NCBI GenBank assembly: GCA_041483135.1
Contig: JBGPFE010000011.1
Span: 1-64,000 of the forward strand
DNA length: 64,000 bases
Source of the DNA: PALSA-1004 sp041483135
GTDB lineage: Bacteria; Pseudomonadota; Gammaproteobacteria; Burkholderiales; SG8-41
Direction: 5' to 3'
Below are positions 8,702-16,565 of the stretch, one piece after another. Under the pieces are notes generated by a model. That model ran no database searches and was not told where the DNA came from. It saw only the letters and a list, made by a program, of their open reading frames with translations. Positions within the stretch are counted from its first letter, which is position 1. Each line of letters begins with the position of its first letter. Position numbers and translations under genes: made by a program.

Positions 8702-9775
8702 TTAATCGCAGGTCTGCCTGGCGACGGTGCAAGCGGCGAGGGCGTAGTGGTCGAGTTCGGGCCGATAGCCGGGTTCAAGCACGATAGCGCCGTGAGAAAA
8801 TTTGAGCGGGTTAATCAGCAATCGCGCAGATGGTTTGAGAAACCCGTTCATCTCGCCGGCGTTTTTGATGCGGCCGCGCGCGACGCAGGCTTCCATCCAG
8901 CAGCCGATTTCGCAGGCGACGCCATTGCCGAGCACCGGCTCCATTTCGCAATCGCGGATGGTGTCGATCGCAGCGGCGAGCCGGTCGAGCCCGCCCAGTT
9001 TCATGAGTTTCACCTTGATGTAGCGCGCGGCTTTGAGTTCGGCGGCGCGGCGGATGTCGTCCAAGCCGTAGATCGACTCATCGAGCATCATCGGCACGGT
9101 CGCGACGCGCGCCACCGCGCACGCGGACTCCCAGTCGCGGGCGGTGCACGGCTGCTCGAACAGTTCGATGCCGGCGGGATCGAGATTGGCGGCGAAACGG
9201 CATGCATCATCGCGGTCGTAGCCCTGATTGGCGTCAAGCCGGATGCGGCCGCGGCCGTTAATCACGCGCTGCACGCGCCTGACCATCGCGCTGTCCCGTT
9301 CGGAATCGAATCCGACTTTGACCTTTAGCGTGGTAAAGCCCAGGCTGAACAGTTCCCCGCTTTCGCGCTCGATGCCGGCGGTTTCGGTGGCATGCAGCAG
9401 GCCCAGCACCGGTACTTTGACGGGTTGTTCCACTTCGAGCAGTGGATTGCCGGCCAGCATGTCGAGCGCCGTATTGAAGGCGGTCGCAGTGAAGGGCGCG
9501 GTGGCGAAATACGGTTCGAGCCGGGACTGGATTACGCCTGCTTCGAGTCCCGCATAATCGGCGGCAAGACGCTGAGCGAGCGCCCAGCTTTCGTCGATGG
9601 TTTCGTCGGTATAGCCGGTGAGATAAGTCGCCTCGCCGAGGCCGCTGCGACCGTCGGCGTTGCGCGCCTCGACGAGCACGGTGTCGAATGCGTGCAGCGG
9701 CCCGAACGACAGCCGGTACGGCGTCGTCAGCGGCACGCGCAGGCGGTATAGCGCAAGGCGCTCGATCTTCATCAT
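8702..9775 (-). CDS. Enolase-superfamily enzyme, mandelate racemase/muconate lactonizing type
   Basis: A 357-residue protein with the MLE-subgroup active-site layout: KxK at K151/K153, metal ligands D181 (LDANQGY), E207 (FEQP) and D232 (LDESIY), and a further lysine near 254-259 (IKVKLMKLGG). These enzymes abstract an alpha proton from a carboxylate (cycloisomerase, racemase, epimerase, dehydratase or OSBS chemistry). It opens the glutamate mutase operon, in the position classical clusters give to methylaspartate ammonia-lyase, itself a distant enolase relative of about 413 residues. I infer that it acts on the mutase product or supplies its substrate, but the chemistry is unproved. The start may be ATG 9775 or the adjacent ATG 9772. 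Confidence 0.8.
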   Translation of the reverse strand: MMKIERLALYRLRVPLTTPYRLSFGPLHAFDTVLVEARNADGRSGLGEATYLTGYTDETIDESWALAQRLAADYAGLEAGVIQSRLEPYFATAPFTATAFNTALDMLAGNPLLEVEQPVKVPVLGLLHATETAGIERESGELFSLGFTTLKVKVGFDSERDSAMVRRVQRVINGRGRIRLDANQGYDRDDACRFAANLDPAGIELFEQPCTARDWESACAVARVATVPMMLDESIYGLDDIRRAAELKAARYIKVKLMKLGGLDRLAAAIDTIRDCEMEPVLGNGVACEIGCWMEACVARGRIKNAGEMNGFLKPSARLLINPLKFSHGAIVLEPGYRPELDHYALAACTVARQTCD

Positions 9776-9829
9776 TGCTCGAGGTGGCGGATAAACGTCG
9801 TCATAGCGTTCCTATAATATAGTGCTTTG

Positions 9830-10372
9830 ATGAGTTCGATTTCGCATCATGAGCTGGCAACGCCGTCGGCATGGGTGTGCCGGTTTGCACCGTTGGTCCG
9901 GTCCGGGGGCCGCGTGCTTGATCTCGCCTGCGGCGGCGGGCGGCACGCGCGCTATCTGGCAGCGCTGGGCCACCGCGTGGAGGCCGTCGACCGGGACGGC
10001 GAGGACCTTCGGGAGCTTGGCAGCGTCGCTGGCGTGACAACGCGCGCGGCCGACCTCGAAAACGGTCCGTGGCCGTACGCAGGCCACCAGTTCGACGCGA
10101 TCGTCGTCACCAACTATTTGCACCGCCCCCTGTTTCCGCGCCTGCTCGCTGCGCTGGCGCCAGGCGGGGTACTGATTTACGAGACGTTTGCAGTGGGCAA
10201 CGAGCGCTACGGCCGCCCCAGTAACCCGGACTTTCTGCTCAAATCAGGCGAACTGCTTGAGGTCGTGCGCGGCCGGCTGCGCGTACTGGCCTATGAGGAC
10301 GTCAAAATCGAAACTCCCAGGCCGGCGATGGTGCAACGCATTTGCGCGGTCAACCGGCCCCCCGGCCCGTAA
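9830..10372 (+). CDS. Class I SAM-dependent methyltransferase
   Basis: A 180-residue protein with SAM motif I LDLACGGGRHARYLAALGH near residue 30, an acidic residue at the end of strand 2 (VEAVDRD), and FDAIVVTNYLHRPLFP as motif IV. It resembles small TehB/UbiE-like methyltransferases common in betaproteobacteria; the substrate is unknown. Start is ATG 9830; a TTG immediately upstream is less likely. A TATAAT at 9813-9818 lies only 11 nt before the ATG, so the transcript would have almost no leader. Divergent from the mutase operon. Confidence 0.75.
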   Translation: MSSISHHELATPSAWVCRFAPLVRSGGRVLDLACGGGRHARYLAALGHRVEAVDRDGEDLRELGSVAGVTTRAADLENGPWPYAGHQFDAIVVTNYLHRPLFPRLLAALAPGGVLIYETFAVGNERYGRPSNPDFLLKSGELLEVVRGRLRVLAYEDVKIETPRPAMVQRICAVNRPPGP

Positions 10373-10463
10373 CCGGGATTTTTTGCTTTTTTTGCAACCT
10401 TTTTGCGGTTCGCGCGTTCTCATTCGTAAGGGCCGGCATACGAGCGCGACCCTTACTACGATC

Positions 10464-10652
10464 ATGAGCTCCGAACAAGCCAAAAAACCGGCGCCGCAAC
10501 TGCTGTCTTATGCAGACGAGGTGCTGTGCGCGAACTGGAATCCGCTGGCGCTGATGCTGGCGGAGCCGCTCGTGCGCGCCCAGCAAACCGTGCTCGATGC
10601 CGCCGACGTCGAAAGCATGCTGGCGCGGCTTTACCTGTGCCAGCAGGCATAA
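10464..10652 (+). CDS. Small hypothetical protein (62 aa)
   Basis: Begins MSSEQAKKPAPQLLSYADEV and ends ARLYLCQQA. No signal peptide or transmembrane segment, and I do not recognise the family. A 17-nt perfect hairpin with a short T run (10663-10690) follows and would suit a terminator, which supports a real transcript ending here. It lies between the methyltransferase and dapA. Confidence 0.45.
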   Translation: MSSEQAKKPAPQLLSYADEVLCANWNPLALMLAEPLVRAQQTVLDAADVESMLARLYLCQQA

Positions 10653-10662
10653 CGTAGCAGCG

Positions 10663-10690
10663 CGCGGCGCCACGCCGCGTCCGCGTTTTG
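10663..10690 (+). terminator. Candidate weak intrinsic terminator
   Basis: CGCGGCG-CCA-CGCCGCG forms a perfect 7-bp stem at 10663-10679, followed by TCCGCG and four T. A second small hairpin, CTCAGA/TCTGAG at 10714-10730, lies further along in the dapA leader. The T run is short and separated from the stem, so efficiency is doubtful. Confidence 0.35.
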
Positions 10691-10801
10691 AACCCCGCCG
10701 CAGCCTGAACGGTCTCAGAGTTATTCTGAGCGCCGCCGAATGCGGTAAAATGCTATGTTTAACCGGCTCGATCCCGCCGATTAGTCAGGATAAACCGATA
10801 A

Positions 10802-11686
10802 ATGGCAACGCTGAACGGCAGTCTGGTGGCGATCATCACGCCGATGCACGAGGACGGCAGCCTCGATCTCGATGCATTTCGCAAGCTGATCGACTGGCAC
10901 ATCAAGGAAGGCACCGACGGCATCGTCGTGGTCGGCACTACCGGCGAGTCGCCGACGGTCGATTTCGACGAGCACCATCTGTTGATCAAGACCGCGGTCG
11001 TGCACGCCAATCGCCGCATCCCGGTCATCGCCGGAACCGGCGCCAATTCGACGCGCGAGGCGATTGAGCTTTCCGCCTACGCCAAGCAGGCGGGCGCCGA
11101 TATGAGCCTGTCGGTGGTGCCGTATTACAACAAGCCGACGCAGGAAGGGCTGTATCGTCATTTTCGCGCCATCGCCGAGGCGGTCGACATCCCGCAGATC
11201 GTCTACAACGTGCCGAGCCGCACGGTTGCCGATCTGCAGAATGAGACCATGCTGCGGCTGGCGCAAGTTTCCAACATCGTGGGCTTGAAGGACGCGACTG
11301 CGAACATCGAGCGCGGAGCCGATCTGCTGCGGCAACTGCCGGCCGCCTTCGCCGTCTTCAGCGGCGACGACGCGACCGGGCTCGCACTGATGCTGCTCGG
11401 CGGCCGCGGCGTGATTTCAGTGACCGCCAACGTCGCGCCGCGCCTGATGCACGACATGTGCACCGCGGCGCTCAAGCCCGACCCGGCGCGCGCGCGCGAA
11501 CTCAACAACAAGCTGCTAGGTTTGCATCGCCAGCTGTTTGTCGAGGCCAATCCGATTCCCGTCAAGTGGGCGGCAGCCCAGATGAAACTGATCAAGCCGG
11601 GCATCCGCCTGCCGCTGACCCCGCTCACCGATCATTGCCACGAGCGGGTGCGCGCGGCGATGCGCCAGGCCGGGATCAATGCATAG
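10802..11686 (+). CDS. dapA: 4-hydroxy-tetrahydrodipicolinate synthase
   Basis: A 294-residue class I aldolase-fold enzyme that condenses pyruvate and aspartate semialdehyde in lysine and diaminopimelate synthesis. Seen are VVGTTGESPTV (carboxylate-binding TT), the tyrosine region VVPYYNKPTQEGLYRHF, and the Schiff-base lysine in IVGLKDATAN. Length is normal. bamC (historically dapX) follows 13 nt later, the usual proteobacterial arrangement. Confidence 0.97.
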   Translation: MATLNGSLVAIITPMHEDGSLDLDAFRKLIDWHIKEGTDGIVVVGTTGESPTVDFDEHHLLIKTAVVHANRRIPVIAGTGANSTREAIELSAYAKQAGADMSLSVVPYYNKPTQEGLYRHFRAIAEAVDIPQIVYNVPSRTVADLQNETMLRLAQVSNIVGLKDATANIERGADLLRQLPAAFAVFSGDDATGLALMLLGGRGVISVTANVAPRLMHDMCTAALKPDPARARELNNKLLGLHRQLFVEANPIPVKWAAAQMKLIKPGIRLPLTPLTDHCHERVRAAMRQAGINA

Positions 11687-11699
11687 TGGGAAAGCCGGC

Positions 11700-12851
11700 A
11701 TGACTCCACTGCGATTGAAAATGGCTGTTACGGCACTGGCGGCGGCAGTGCTGCTTGCAGCGTGCAGCACGGTGTCCAAACAACTCGAAGGCGACAAGGT
11801 CGAATACAAATCGGCGTCGGAAAAGAAGCTGCCGCCGCTCGAGGTTCCGCCCGATTTGACGCGGCCGAGCGGGGACGATCGTTACGCGGTGCCCGATATC
11901 AACCCCAAAGGCCAGGCGACCTATTCCGAGTACAACAAGGAGCGCACCACCGCGCCCGATCCTTCCAGGGCGACGGTGCTGCCATCGCAGGCCGATGCGC
12001 GCGTCGAGCGTGCCGGCACCCAGCGCTGGCTGGTGGTGAAGGGCGAGCCGGATGCGGTGTGGCAAGTGGTCAAGGAGTTCTGGCAGGAAACCGGTTTTAT
12101 CATCAACATCGAGAACCCCGACGCCGGCGTAATGGAGACGGATTTTGCCGAGAGTCGTGCCAAGGTCGACGCCGGCGTGGTCCGCAATTTCCTCGGTAAG
12201 GTGCTTGACAGCATATCTTCGACTGCCGAACGCGACAAATTCCGCACGCGGCTGGAGCGTGGTACCGAACCTGGCACGACCGAGATTTACATCAGCCATC
12301 GCGGCATGGAAGAAGTGTTTACCAATTCGAATAAAGACCAGACCATGTGGCAGCCGCGCCCACCGGATCCCGACCTCGAAGCCGAGATGCTGCGCCGCCT
12401 GATGGCGCGGTTCGGAGTGAAGCAGGAACGTGCCAAGACCGAAGTCGCGCAGGCGGCACAGGCGCCGGCGCGCGCGACGCTGCTGAAAGGCCAGGGTGGC
12501 TCCGGCACGTTGTCGATCAATGACCAGTTCGACCGCGCCTGGCGCCGCGTCGGTCTCGCGCTCGATCGCGTCGGCTTCACCGTCGAAGACCGCGACCGCT
12601 CGAAGGGCCTTTACTTCGTGCGTTACGTCGATCCCGACGCCGACAACAAAACCACGCAGTCCAAAGGTTTTTTTTCGAAGCTCAATCCGTTCGGCAAGGG
12701 CGACAAAAAGCCCGGCAGCGAGCAGTTCCGCATCCAGGTCACGGACGCCGACAGCGTGAGCAAAGTCAACGTGCTCAACAAGGACGGCGGCGAGGAGAAG
12801 TCCGAGACCGCGACCCGGATTCTGAGCCTGCTCTACGAGCAATTGAAGTGA
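11700..12851 (+). CDS. bamC: Outer membrane protein assembly factor BamC (lipoprotein)
   Basis: A 383-residue lipoprotein of the BAM complex. The ATG at 11700 gives MTPLRLKMAVTALAAAVLLAAC, a signal peptide with lipobox LAAC. The in-frame ATG at 11679 overlaps dapA and weakens the signal, so it is rejected. The N-terminal lasso LPPLEVPPDLTRPSGDDRYAV, which contacts BamD, is clear. Two helix-grip domains follow, with QRWLVVKGEPDAVWQVVKEF and later FDRAWRRVGLALDRVGFTVEDRDR. Operon with dapA. Confidence 0.95.
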   Translation: MTPLRLKMAVTALAAAVLLAACSTVSKQLEGDKVEYKSASEKKLPPLEVPPDLTRPSGDDRYAVPDINPKGQATYSEYNKERTTAPDPSRATVLPSQADARVERAGTQRWLVVKGEPDAVWQVVKEFWQETGFIINIENPDAGVMETDFAESRAKVDAGVVRNFLGKVLDSISSTAERDKFRTRLERGTEPGTTEIYISHRGMEEVFTNSNKDQTMWQPRPPDPDLEAEMLRRLMARFGVKQERAKTEVAQAAQAPARATLLKGQGGSGTLSINDQFDRAWRRVGLALDRVGFTVEDRDRSKGLYFVRYVDPDADNKTTQSKGFFSKLNPFGKGDKKPGSEQFRIQVTDADSVSKVNVLNKDGGEEKSETATRILSLLYEQLK

Positions 12852-12945
12852 TTAGCGGTCAGCCGTCAGCGGTCAGCGTCCAGTTTGTTACTGCGGCGCA
12901 GCCGTCTCGAATCACCGAGAGCTGAAAGCTGACGGCTGACCGCTG
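12852..12945. repeat. Inverted-arm repeat, GGTCAGC word
   Basis: The left arm (12856-12881) is AGCGGTCAGCCGTCAGCGG plus TCAGCGTC. The right arm (12919-12945) is GAGCTGAAAGCTGACGGC plus TGACCGCTG, its approximate inverse complement. The right arm ends directly on the start codon of the next gene and leaves no visible Shine-Dalgarno sequence. Confidence 0.7.
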
Positions 12946-13713
12946 ATGATCCGCTTCTCATCATTGGGCAGCGGCAGCGACGGCAACGGGCTGCTGGTCG
13001 AGGTCGGCGCCACGCGCATCCTCGCCGACTGCGGATTCACATTGAGCGATACTCTGGCGCGTCTGGCCCGGCGCGGCGTCGGCGCTGACTCGATCAGTGC
13101 AGTTCTGATTACCCACGAGCACGACGACCATATCGGCGGCGCGGCACGCTTCGCACGCAAGTTCGGCATCCCGGTATGGCTTACGCATGGCACGCTGCAG
13201 GCGGCCGCCGGGCAGTTCACCGGCGTTGCAACCATCGAGATTTTTGACTGCCACCGGCGCTTTGCGGTTGGCGATATCGAGATCGAGCCGTACACCGTGC
13301 CGCACGACGCGCGCGAGCCGGCGCAGTTCGTATTCGGCGACGGCGCTGCGCGCCTTGGACTGCTGACCGATGCGGGCTCGCTGACCGCGCACATGCAGGC
13401 GGTATTGAGCAGGCTTGATGCGCTGGTGCTCGAATGCAATCACGATCTCGACCTGCTGTGGAACGGCAATTACCCGCCGCATCTCAAACAACGCATTGCC
13501 GGCAAGTTCGGCCACCTCGACAATGCGACCGCGGCGCACCTTATCACCGCGATCGATTGCAGCCGGCTCAAACATTTGATTGCCGCGCACTTGAGCCAGC
13601 AGAACAATACGCCCGATCTCGCGAGCGCAGCGCTGGCGCAGGCGCTCAACTGCGAGCGCGAGTGGATCGGCGTTGCGACCCAGAGCGATGGTTTCGACTG
13701 GCGGCAGGTTTGA
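12946..13713 (+). CDS. MBL-fold metallo-hydrolase (YycJ/WalJ-like)
   Basis: A 255-residue metallo-beta-lactamase fold protein. It has THEHDDHIGG for the HxHxDH metal site, VPHDAREPAQF for the third-histidine region, LLTDAG for the bridging aspartate and LIAAHLSQQNN for the last histidine. This matches the YycJ group, thought to be a DNase or exonuclease-like phosphodiesterase. The ATG at 12946 abuts the upstream repeat. No close alternative start exists in the conserved N terminus MIRFSSLGSGSDGN, so translation must start with a poor ribosome binding site or be coupled in some other way. Confidence 0.85.
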   Translation: MIRFSSLGSGSDGNGLLVEVGATRILADCGFTLSDTLARLARRGVGADSISAVLITHEHDDHIGGAARFARKFGIPVWLTHGTLQAAAGQFTGVATIEIFDCHRRFAVGDIEIEPYTVPHDAREPAQFVFGDGAARLGLLTDAGSLTAHMQAVLSRLDALVLECNHDLDLLWNGNYPPHLKQRIAGKFGHLDNATAAHLITAIDCSRLKHLIAAHLSQQNNTPDLASAALAQALNCEREWIGVATQSDGFDWRQV

Positions 13714-13775
13714 AGTCGGTGAACGGTAAACGGTAGCAGCGACCCGGGGCCTGCCTTACTCAGCACCCGGCGAGA

Positions 13776-13806
13776 GCGAAAAAAAACCGGCCCGCAGGCC
13801 GGCTTT
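13776..13806 (-). terminator. Bidirectional intrinsic terminator
   Basis: The stem GCCGGCC-TGC-GGCCGG is followed on the minus strand by eight T, and on the plus strand by GCTTTT. It lies between two convergent genes and can serve both; the minus-strand version is stronger. Confidence 0.8.
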
Positions 13807-13823
13807 TCAGGATTGTTAAACCC

Positions 13824-14027
13824 TTATTTCTTCATTTCATCTTTCTTCATGGCGTCCGGGGCGGCAGGCGCAGCAGCGTCTTTCGCAGCGTCAGGCGCCG
13901 GTGCGGGCGCCGGCGCGGCGGCGGGCGCCGGGGCGGGTGCGGGGGTGGCAGGCGCGGGCGCGGGTTTTTCTCCGCAAGCGGTCAAGCCGACCGCCAGTAA
14001 AGCGGCAATCAGAAGCGAACGATTCAT
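13824..14027 (-). CDS. Small Ala/Pro-rich lipoprotein
   Basis: 67 residues: MNRSLLIAALLAVGLTACGE supplies a signal peptide with lipobox LTAC. A low-complexity PAPAPATPAPAPAP tract follows, then a KDAAAPAAPDAMKKDEMKK tail. The region behaves as a disordered, wall-spanning tether. No enzymatic domain. Start ATG 14027 is chosen because it opens the signal sequence; the frame extends to 14099 without one. Followed by a strong terminator. Confidence 0.7.
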   Translation of the reverse strand: MNRSLLIAALLAVGLTACGEKPAPAPATPAPAPAPAAAPAPAPAPDAAKDAAAPAAPDAMKKDEMKK

Positions 14028-14153
14028 GGTTTTTCCTTTAACAGAGGGTTGAAACGGAACAGGAACGGCATCCGGCCGAGCGATGCGCCGCTCGACCAAG
14101 CCTGAAATTGTAGCCCGTTTTGAGCGCGATTTCCAGCGTGGTGAACGATGTCA

Positions 14154-14654
14154 CTACAGGCCGATTGTCGTCGCCGACACGGCCGGTGCCGACGCTTCCC
14201 AGATTTCGTCAAAGCGTTTGATCAACAGGCGGGTATCGGCGACGTCGCCGACTGTCGCGACGCCTCGCACATCGTCGTAATGGAAGCGGTGCACGAAACG
14301 CGTGTCGTCGGCGACTGTGAACGGGTCGTAGACGCGGCGCGCGGCAGGCAGAGTCTGATGGATATTCAGGCCGTGGCTGAACTGCTTGAGCAGCATGATC
14401 AGCCGCGGGCAATCACGCACGATGTTCGAGGTCTCGTGCAATACGACGTAGACGCGGTTGGTGCGATTGGCGAGCAGCAGCTGGCGCATGAGCGCGCAGC
14501 GTTGCGGCGTATTGAAATTGCGGCCGATATTGCGATCGAAAACCCGCACCGTATGCGAGGCGTTGGCGATCAATTCGTCGAGCGCTGCTTCGTAGGCGGC
14601 GAGCCCCCCGAGCTTGCGCTCGCCGGGCATGCGTTCGGGCGGGACGGGTTGCAT
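14154..14654 (-). CDS. Conserved hypothetical protein (166 aa)
   Basis: No signal peptide. Conserved-looking segments are ALDELIANASHTVRVFDRNI, LLLANRTNRVYVVLHETSNI and DTRFVHRFHYDDVRGV. The pattern of strand, short acidic turn and helix is reminiscent of phospholipase D-like or uncharacterised betaproteobacterial proteins found beside cupin oxygenase genes, but I cannot name the function. It lies about 100 bp downstream of the cupin gene on the same strand, with a repeat between. Confidence 0.6.
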   Translation of the reverse strand: MQPVPPERMPGERKLGGLAAYEAALDELIANASHTVRVFDRNIGRNFNTPQRCALMRQLLLANRTNRVYVVLHETSNIVRDCPRLIMLLKQFSHGLNIHQTLPAARRVYDPFTVADDTRFVHRFHYDDVRGVATVGDVADTRLLIKRFDEIWEASAPAVSATTIGL

Positions 14655-14663
14655 GTGGAGTCA

Positions 14664-14768
14664 GCGATTGGGTGATTGAGTTATTCAGTGATCAAGCGAT
14701 GCGACAGGCGAGCATCGCTGGGGCGGTTGGTTCAACTTAATTACTCAATCACTTAATTACTTAATCAC
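14664..14768. repeat. Inverted-arm repeat, TTACTTAATCAC word
   Basis: The left arm GTGATTGAGTTATTCAGTGA (from 14670) pairs imperfectly with the right arm, made of near-tandem AATTACTCAATCAC and TTAATTACTTAATCACC ending about 14768. The right arm reaches the 3' end of the cupin gene. It is notably AT-rich against its surroundings. Confidence 0.65.
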
Positions 14769-15879
14769 CCGCCTCAATATATCCCGCCCGGTACCACTGG
14801 TAAAGCAGGTCGCGGACGCGTCGGTTGATCTTCGGCTGCGGCGGCAGGCCGCGCCGGTCGGCGAGTTCACGGAGCGGTTTGCGCGTTGGCGCATCCACCA
14901 TCACGGATTCGCCGTTGATAAATACCATGCGGTCGCTGAACAGCATGCGGCTTTTGAGGTTGAGCTCAACGCCGCGCGCAGCGACCAGGCGCGCGAATTG
15001 CGTTGCCGGCATGCGGCGCGCGCGCCCGAACACGATATGCGGCCGCGGTTCGGTCAGGTACTCGCCGAGACAACGTTCGATATCGGCATCGCTCCAGCGT
15101 ATTGAATTCACCATTGCGCGCACCTGGCGCAGCATGGACCTGCCGATTGCGGCGGGATGCCGCTGCGGCTCAAGGCCGGGATCGCGATAACCGCCGTCCA
15201 GCCGCAAATGATCGTGCAGAAAATCGAGAAAGCGCATCGCCATCTCCTGCCAGTCCGGCGCGCGCAAGCCGATGGACCAGGTGATGCAGTTGCCAACCGC
15301 GATACCATGGTGCGCATAATGCGGCGGCAGATAAAGCAGGTCTCCAGCCTGCAGCATCCATTCTCTCCGCGGCCGGAACCGGCGCAAAATCCTGAGCGGT
15401 GCGCCGTCGACCAGCGTGAGGTCGCGCTGGTGGCTTACTTGCCAGCGCCGCGCGCCTGCGCCCTGCAGCAGGAACACGTCGTAGCTGTCGAAATGCGGCC
15501 CGACCCCGCCGCCGGGCGCAGCATAGCTCACCATCACGTCGTCCTGGCGTGCATAAGGCACGAAGCCGAATTGCATTTGCAGCGCGCGCGCCGCAGGTAT
15601 GAAGTTTTCGACACCATTGACGAGCAGCGTCCAGTTGCGCGGCGGCAGTAGCGCCAGATCGCGCCGCCGGAACGGCCCATGCACGACGCGCCAGGTTTTG
15701 TGCGCGCCGATCACCAGCCGCGACTCGACATCGTCGCGGCACGCGAGTTCGATCAGCCGCGCCCGATCGATCGCCGCACCAAGCCGCGGCAATGCGCCAC
15801 GCGCGAGCAGCGGTTTTCTTTGCCAGAATTCCTTGAGAAAACGCCGTGCGCCGTGCGCATCAAACAGACTTTGTTTCAC
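14761..15879 (-). CDS. Cupin-4/JmjC-type ribosomal protein hydroxylase (RoxA/YcfD-like)
   Basis: A 372-residue 2-oxoglutarate/Fe(II) oxygenase of the cupin_4 family; the E. coli relative hydroxylates an arginine of ribosomal protein L16. GVGPHFDSYDVFLLQGAG carries the HxD metal pair, and LYLPPHYAHHGIAVGN supplies the distal histidine. FWQRKPLLARGALP near the N terminus is a typical opening. The C-terminal winged-helix-like part with RRGLPPQPKINRRVRDL is also as in the family. The last codons overlap the repeat at 14664-14768. Confidence 0.88.
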   Translation of the reverse strand: MKQSLFDAHGARRFLKEFWQRKPLLARGALPRLGAAIDRARLIELACRDDVESRLVIGAHKTWRVVHGPFRRRDLALLPPRNWTLLVNGVENFIPAARALQMQFGFVPYARQDDVMVSYAAPGGGVGPHFDSYDVFLLQGAGARRWQVSHQRDLTLVDGAPLRILRRFRPRREWMLQAGDLLYLPPHYAHHGIAVGNCITWSIGLRAPDWQEMAMRFLDFLHDHLRLDGGYRDPGLEPQRHPAAIGRSMLRQVRAMVNSIRWSDADIERCLGEYLTEPRPHIVFGRARRMPATQFARLVAARGVELNLKSRMLFSDRMVFINGESVMVDAPTRKPLRELADRRGLPPQPKINRRVRDLLYQWYRAGYIEAGD

Positions 15880-15960
15880 ATTTCGATTATAACGTGTTGA
15901 TTACGGTCGATTGCGGCGGCGTGCCGTGACGTGCAATCAGAGTGTTCTCGAAACGCGGTA

Positions 15961-15987
15961 TTGACGCCCGCAGTACTTTGCTACAAT
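15961..15987 (+). promoter_or_regulatory. Candidate sigma-70 promoter of the peroxiredoxin gene
   Basis: TTGACG at 15961-15966 and TACAAT at 15982-15987 with a 15-bp spacer, about 37 nt upstream of the ATG. The hexamers are good; the spacer is short. Confidence 0.5.
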
Positions 15988-16023
15988 CAATTGATCACAG
16001 TCCCGACCGATTACGGAGTCGTC

Positions 16024-16554
16024 ATGTTGCAGACGGGTCAGCCATTACAGGCAAGTCAGCCACTGCAGGCTGGCCAACCGTTGCAGGTGGGTCAGCCGGC
16101 CCCGGGGTTCGATTTGCCTGACGCCGATATGCAGGTGGTGAGTCTGGCTGGTTTCAAAAACCGCAACAACGTCGTGCTGTATTTTTATCCCAGGGACGAC
16201 ACGCCGGGCTGCACCATGGAGGCGATCGACTTCAGCGATCTGCAGGACGAATTCGCCAGCCTTGATACGGTGGTGCTGGGCATCAGCATGGATGATTACC
16301 TGAGTCACGGTTCGTTCCGCGACAAACACGGCCTGTCGGTGCAGCTGCTCGCGGACGTTGACGGCGAAGTGTGCAACACCTACGGCGTGCTGCATGAAAA
16401 AGAACACGACGGCAGGAAGAAGGTCTGCATCCAGCGGTCGACTTTCGTCATCGACAAGCGCGGCATGCTCAAGCATGCGCAGTACGGAGTCAGCCCGCGT
16501 GGCCACGCGGCGGTAGTGCTGAGCCTGATAAGGGACATGCGGAAATTCAAATAG
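16024..16554 (+). CDS. bcp: Thiol peroxidase, Bcp/PrxQ-type peroxiredoxin with repeated N terminus
   Basis: A 176-residue AhpC/TSA-fold peroxidase. The peroxidatic cysteine is C63 in YPRDDTPGCTME. E. coli Bcp has a resolving cysteine five residues on; here that position is I68, so the enzyme must resolve through another cysteine (EVCNTYG or KKVCIQ) or work as a 1-Cys enzyme. The usual opening LxxGxPAPxF is preceded by near-tandem six-residue units (QPLQAS, QPLQAG, QPLQVG; 18-bp DNA repeat, about 16036-16095). Start is ATG 16024, after the promoter at 15961. The end overlaps the likely true start of the FKBP gene. Confidence 0.9.
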   Translation: MLQTGQPLQASQPLQAGQPLQVGQPAPGFDLPDADMQVVSLAGFKNRNNVVLYFYPRDDTPGCTMEAIDFSDLQDEFASLDTVVLGISMDDYLSHGSFRDKHGLSVQLLADVDGEVCNTYGVLHEKEHDGRKKVCIQRSTFVIDKRGMLKHAQYGVSPRGHAAVVLSLIRDMRKFK

Positions 16555-16565
16555 CGCAAGATACG

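Noticed and set aside
8254..8778. Longer glmS start at 8778
   Set aside because: The extra residues overlap the enolase-like gene and are not family-like; ATG 8694 puts D14-H16-G19 at the canonical positions.
13813..14052. Gly/Ala-rich plus-strand frame
   Set aside because: Mirror image of the Pro/Ala lipoprotein gene, which has a signal peptide, lipobox and its own terminator.
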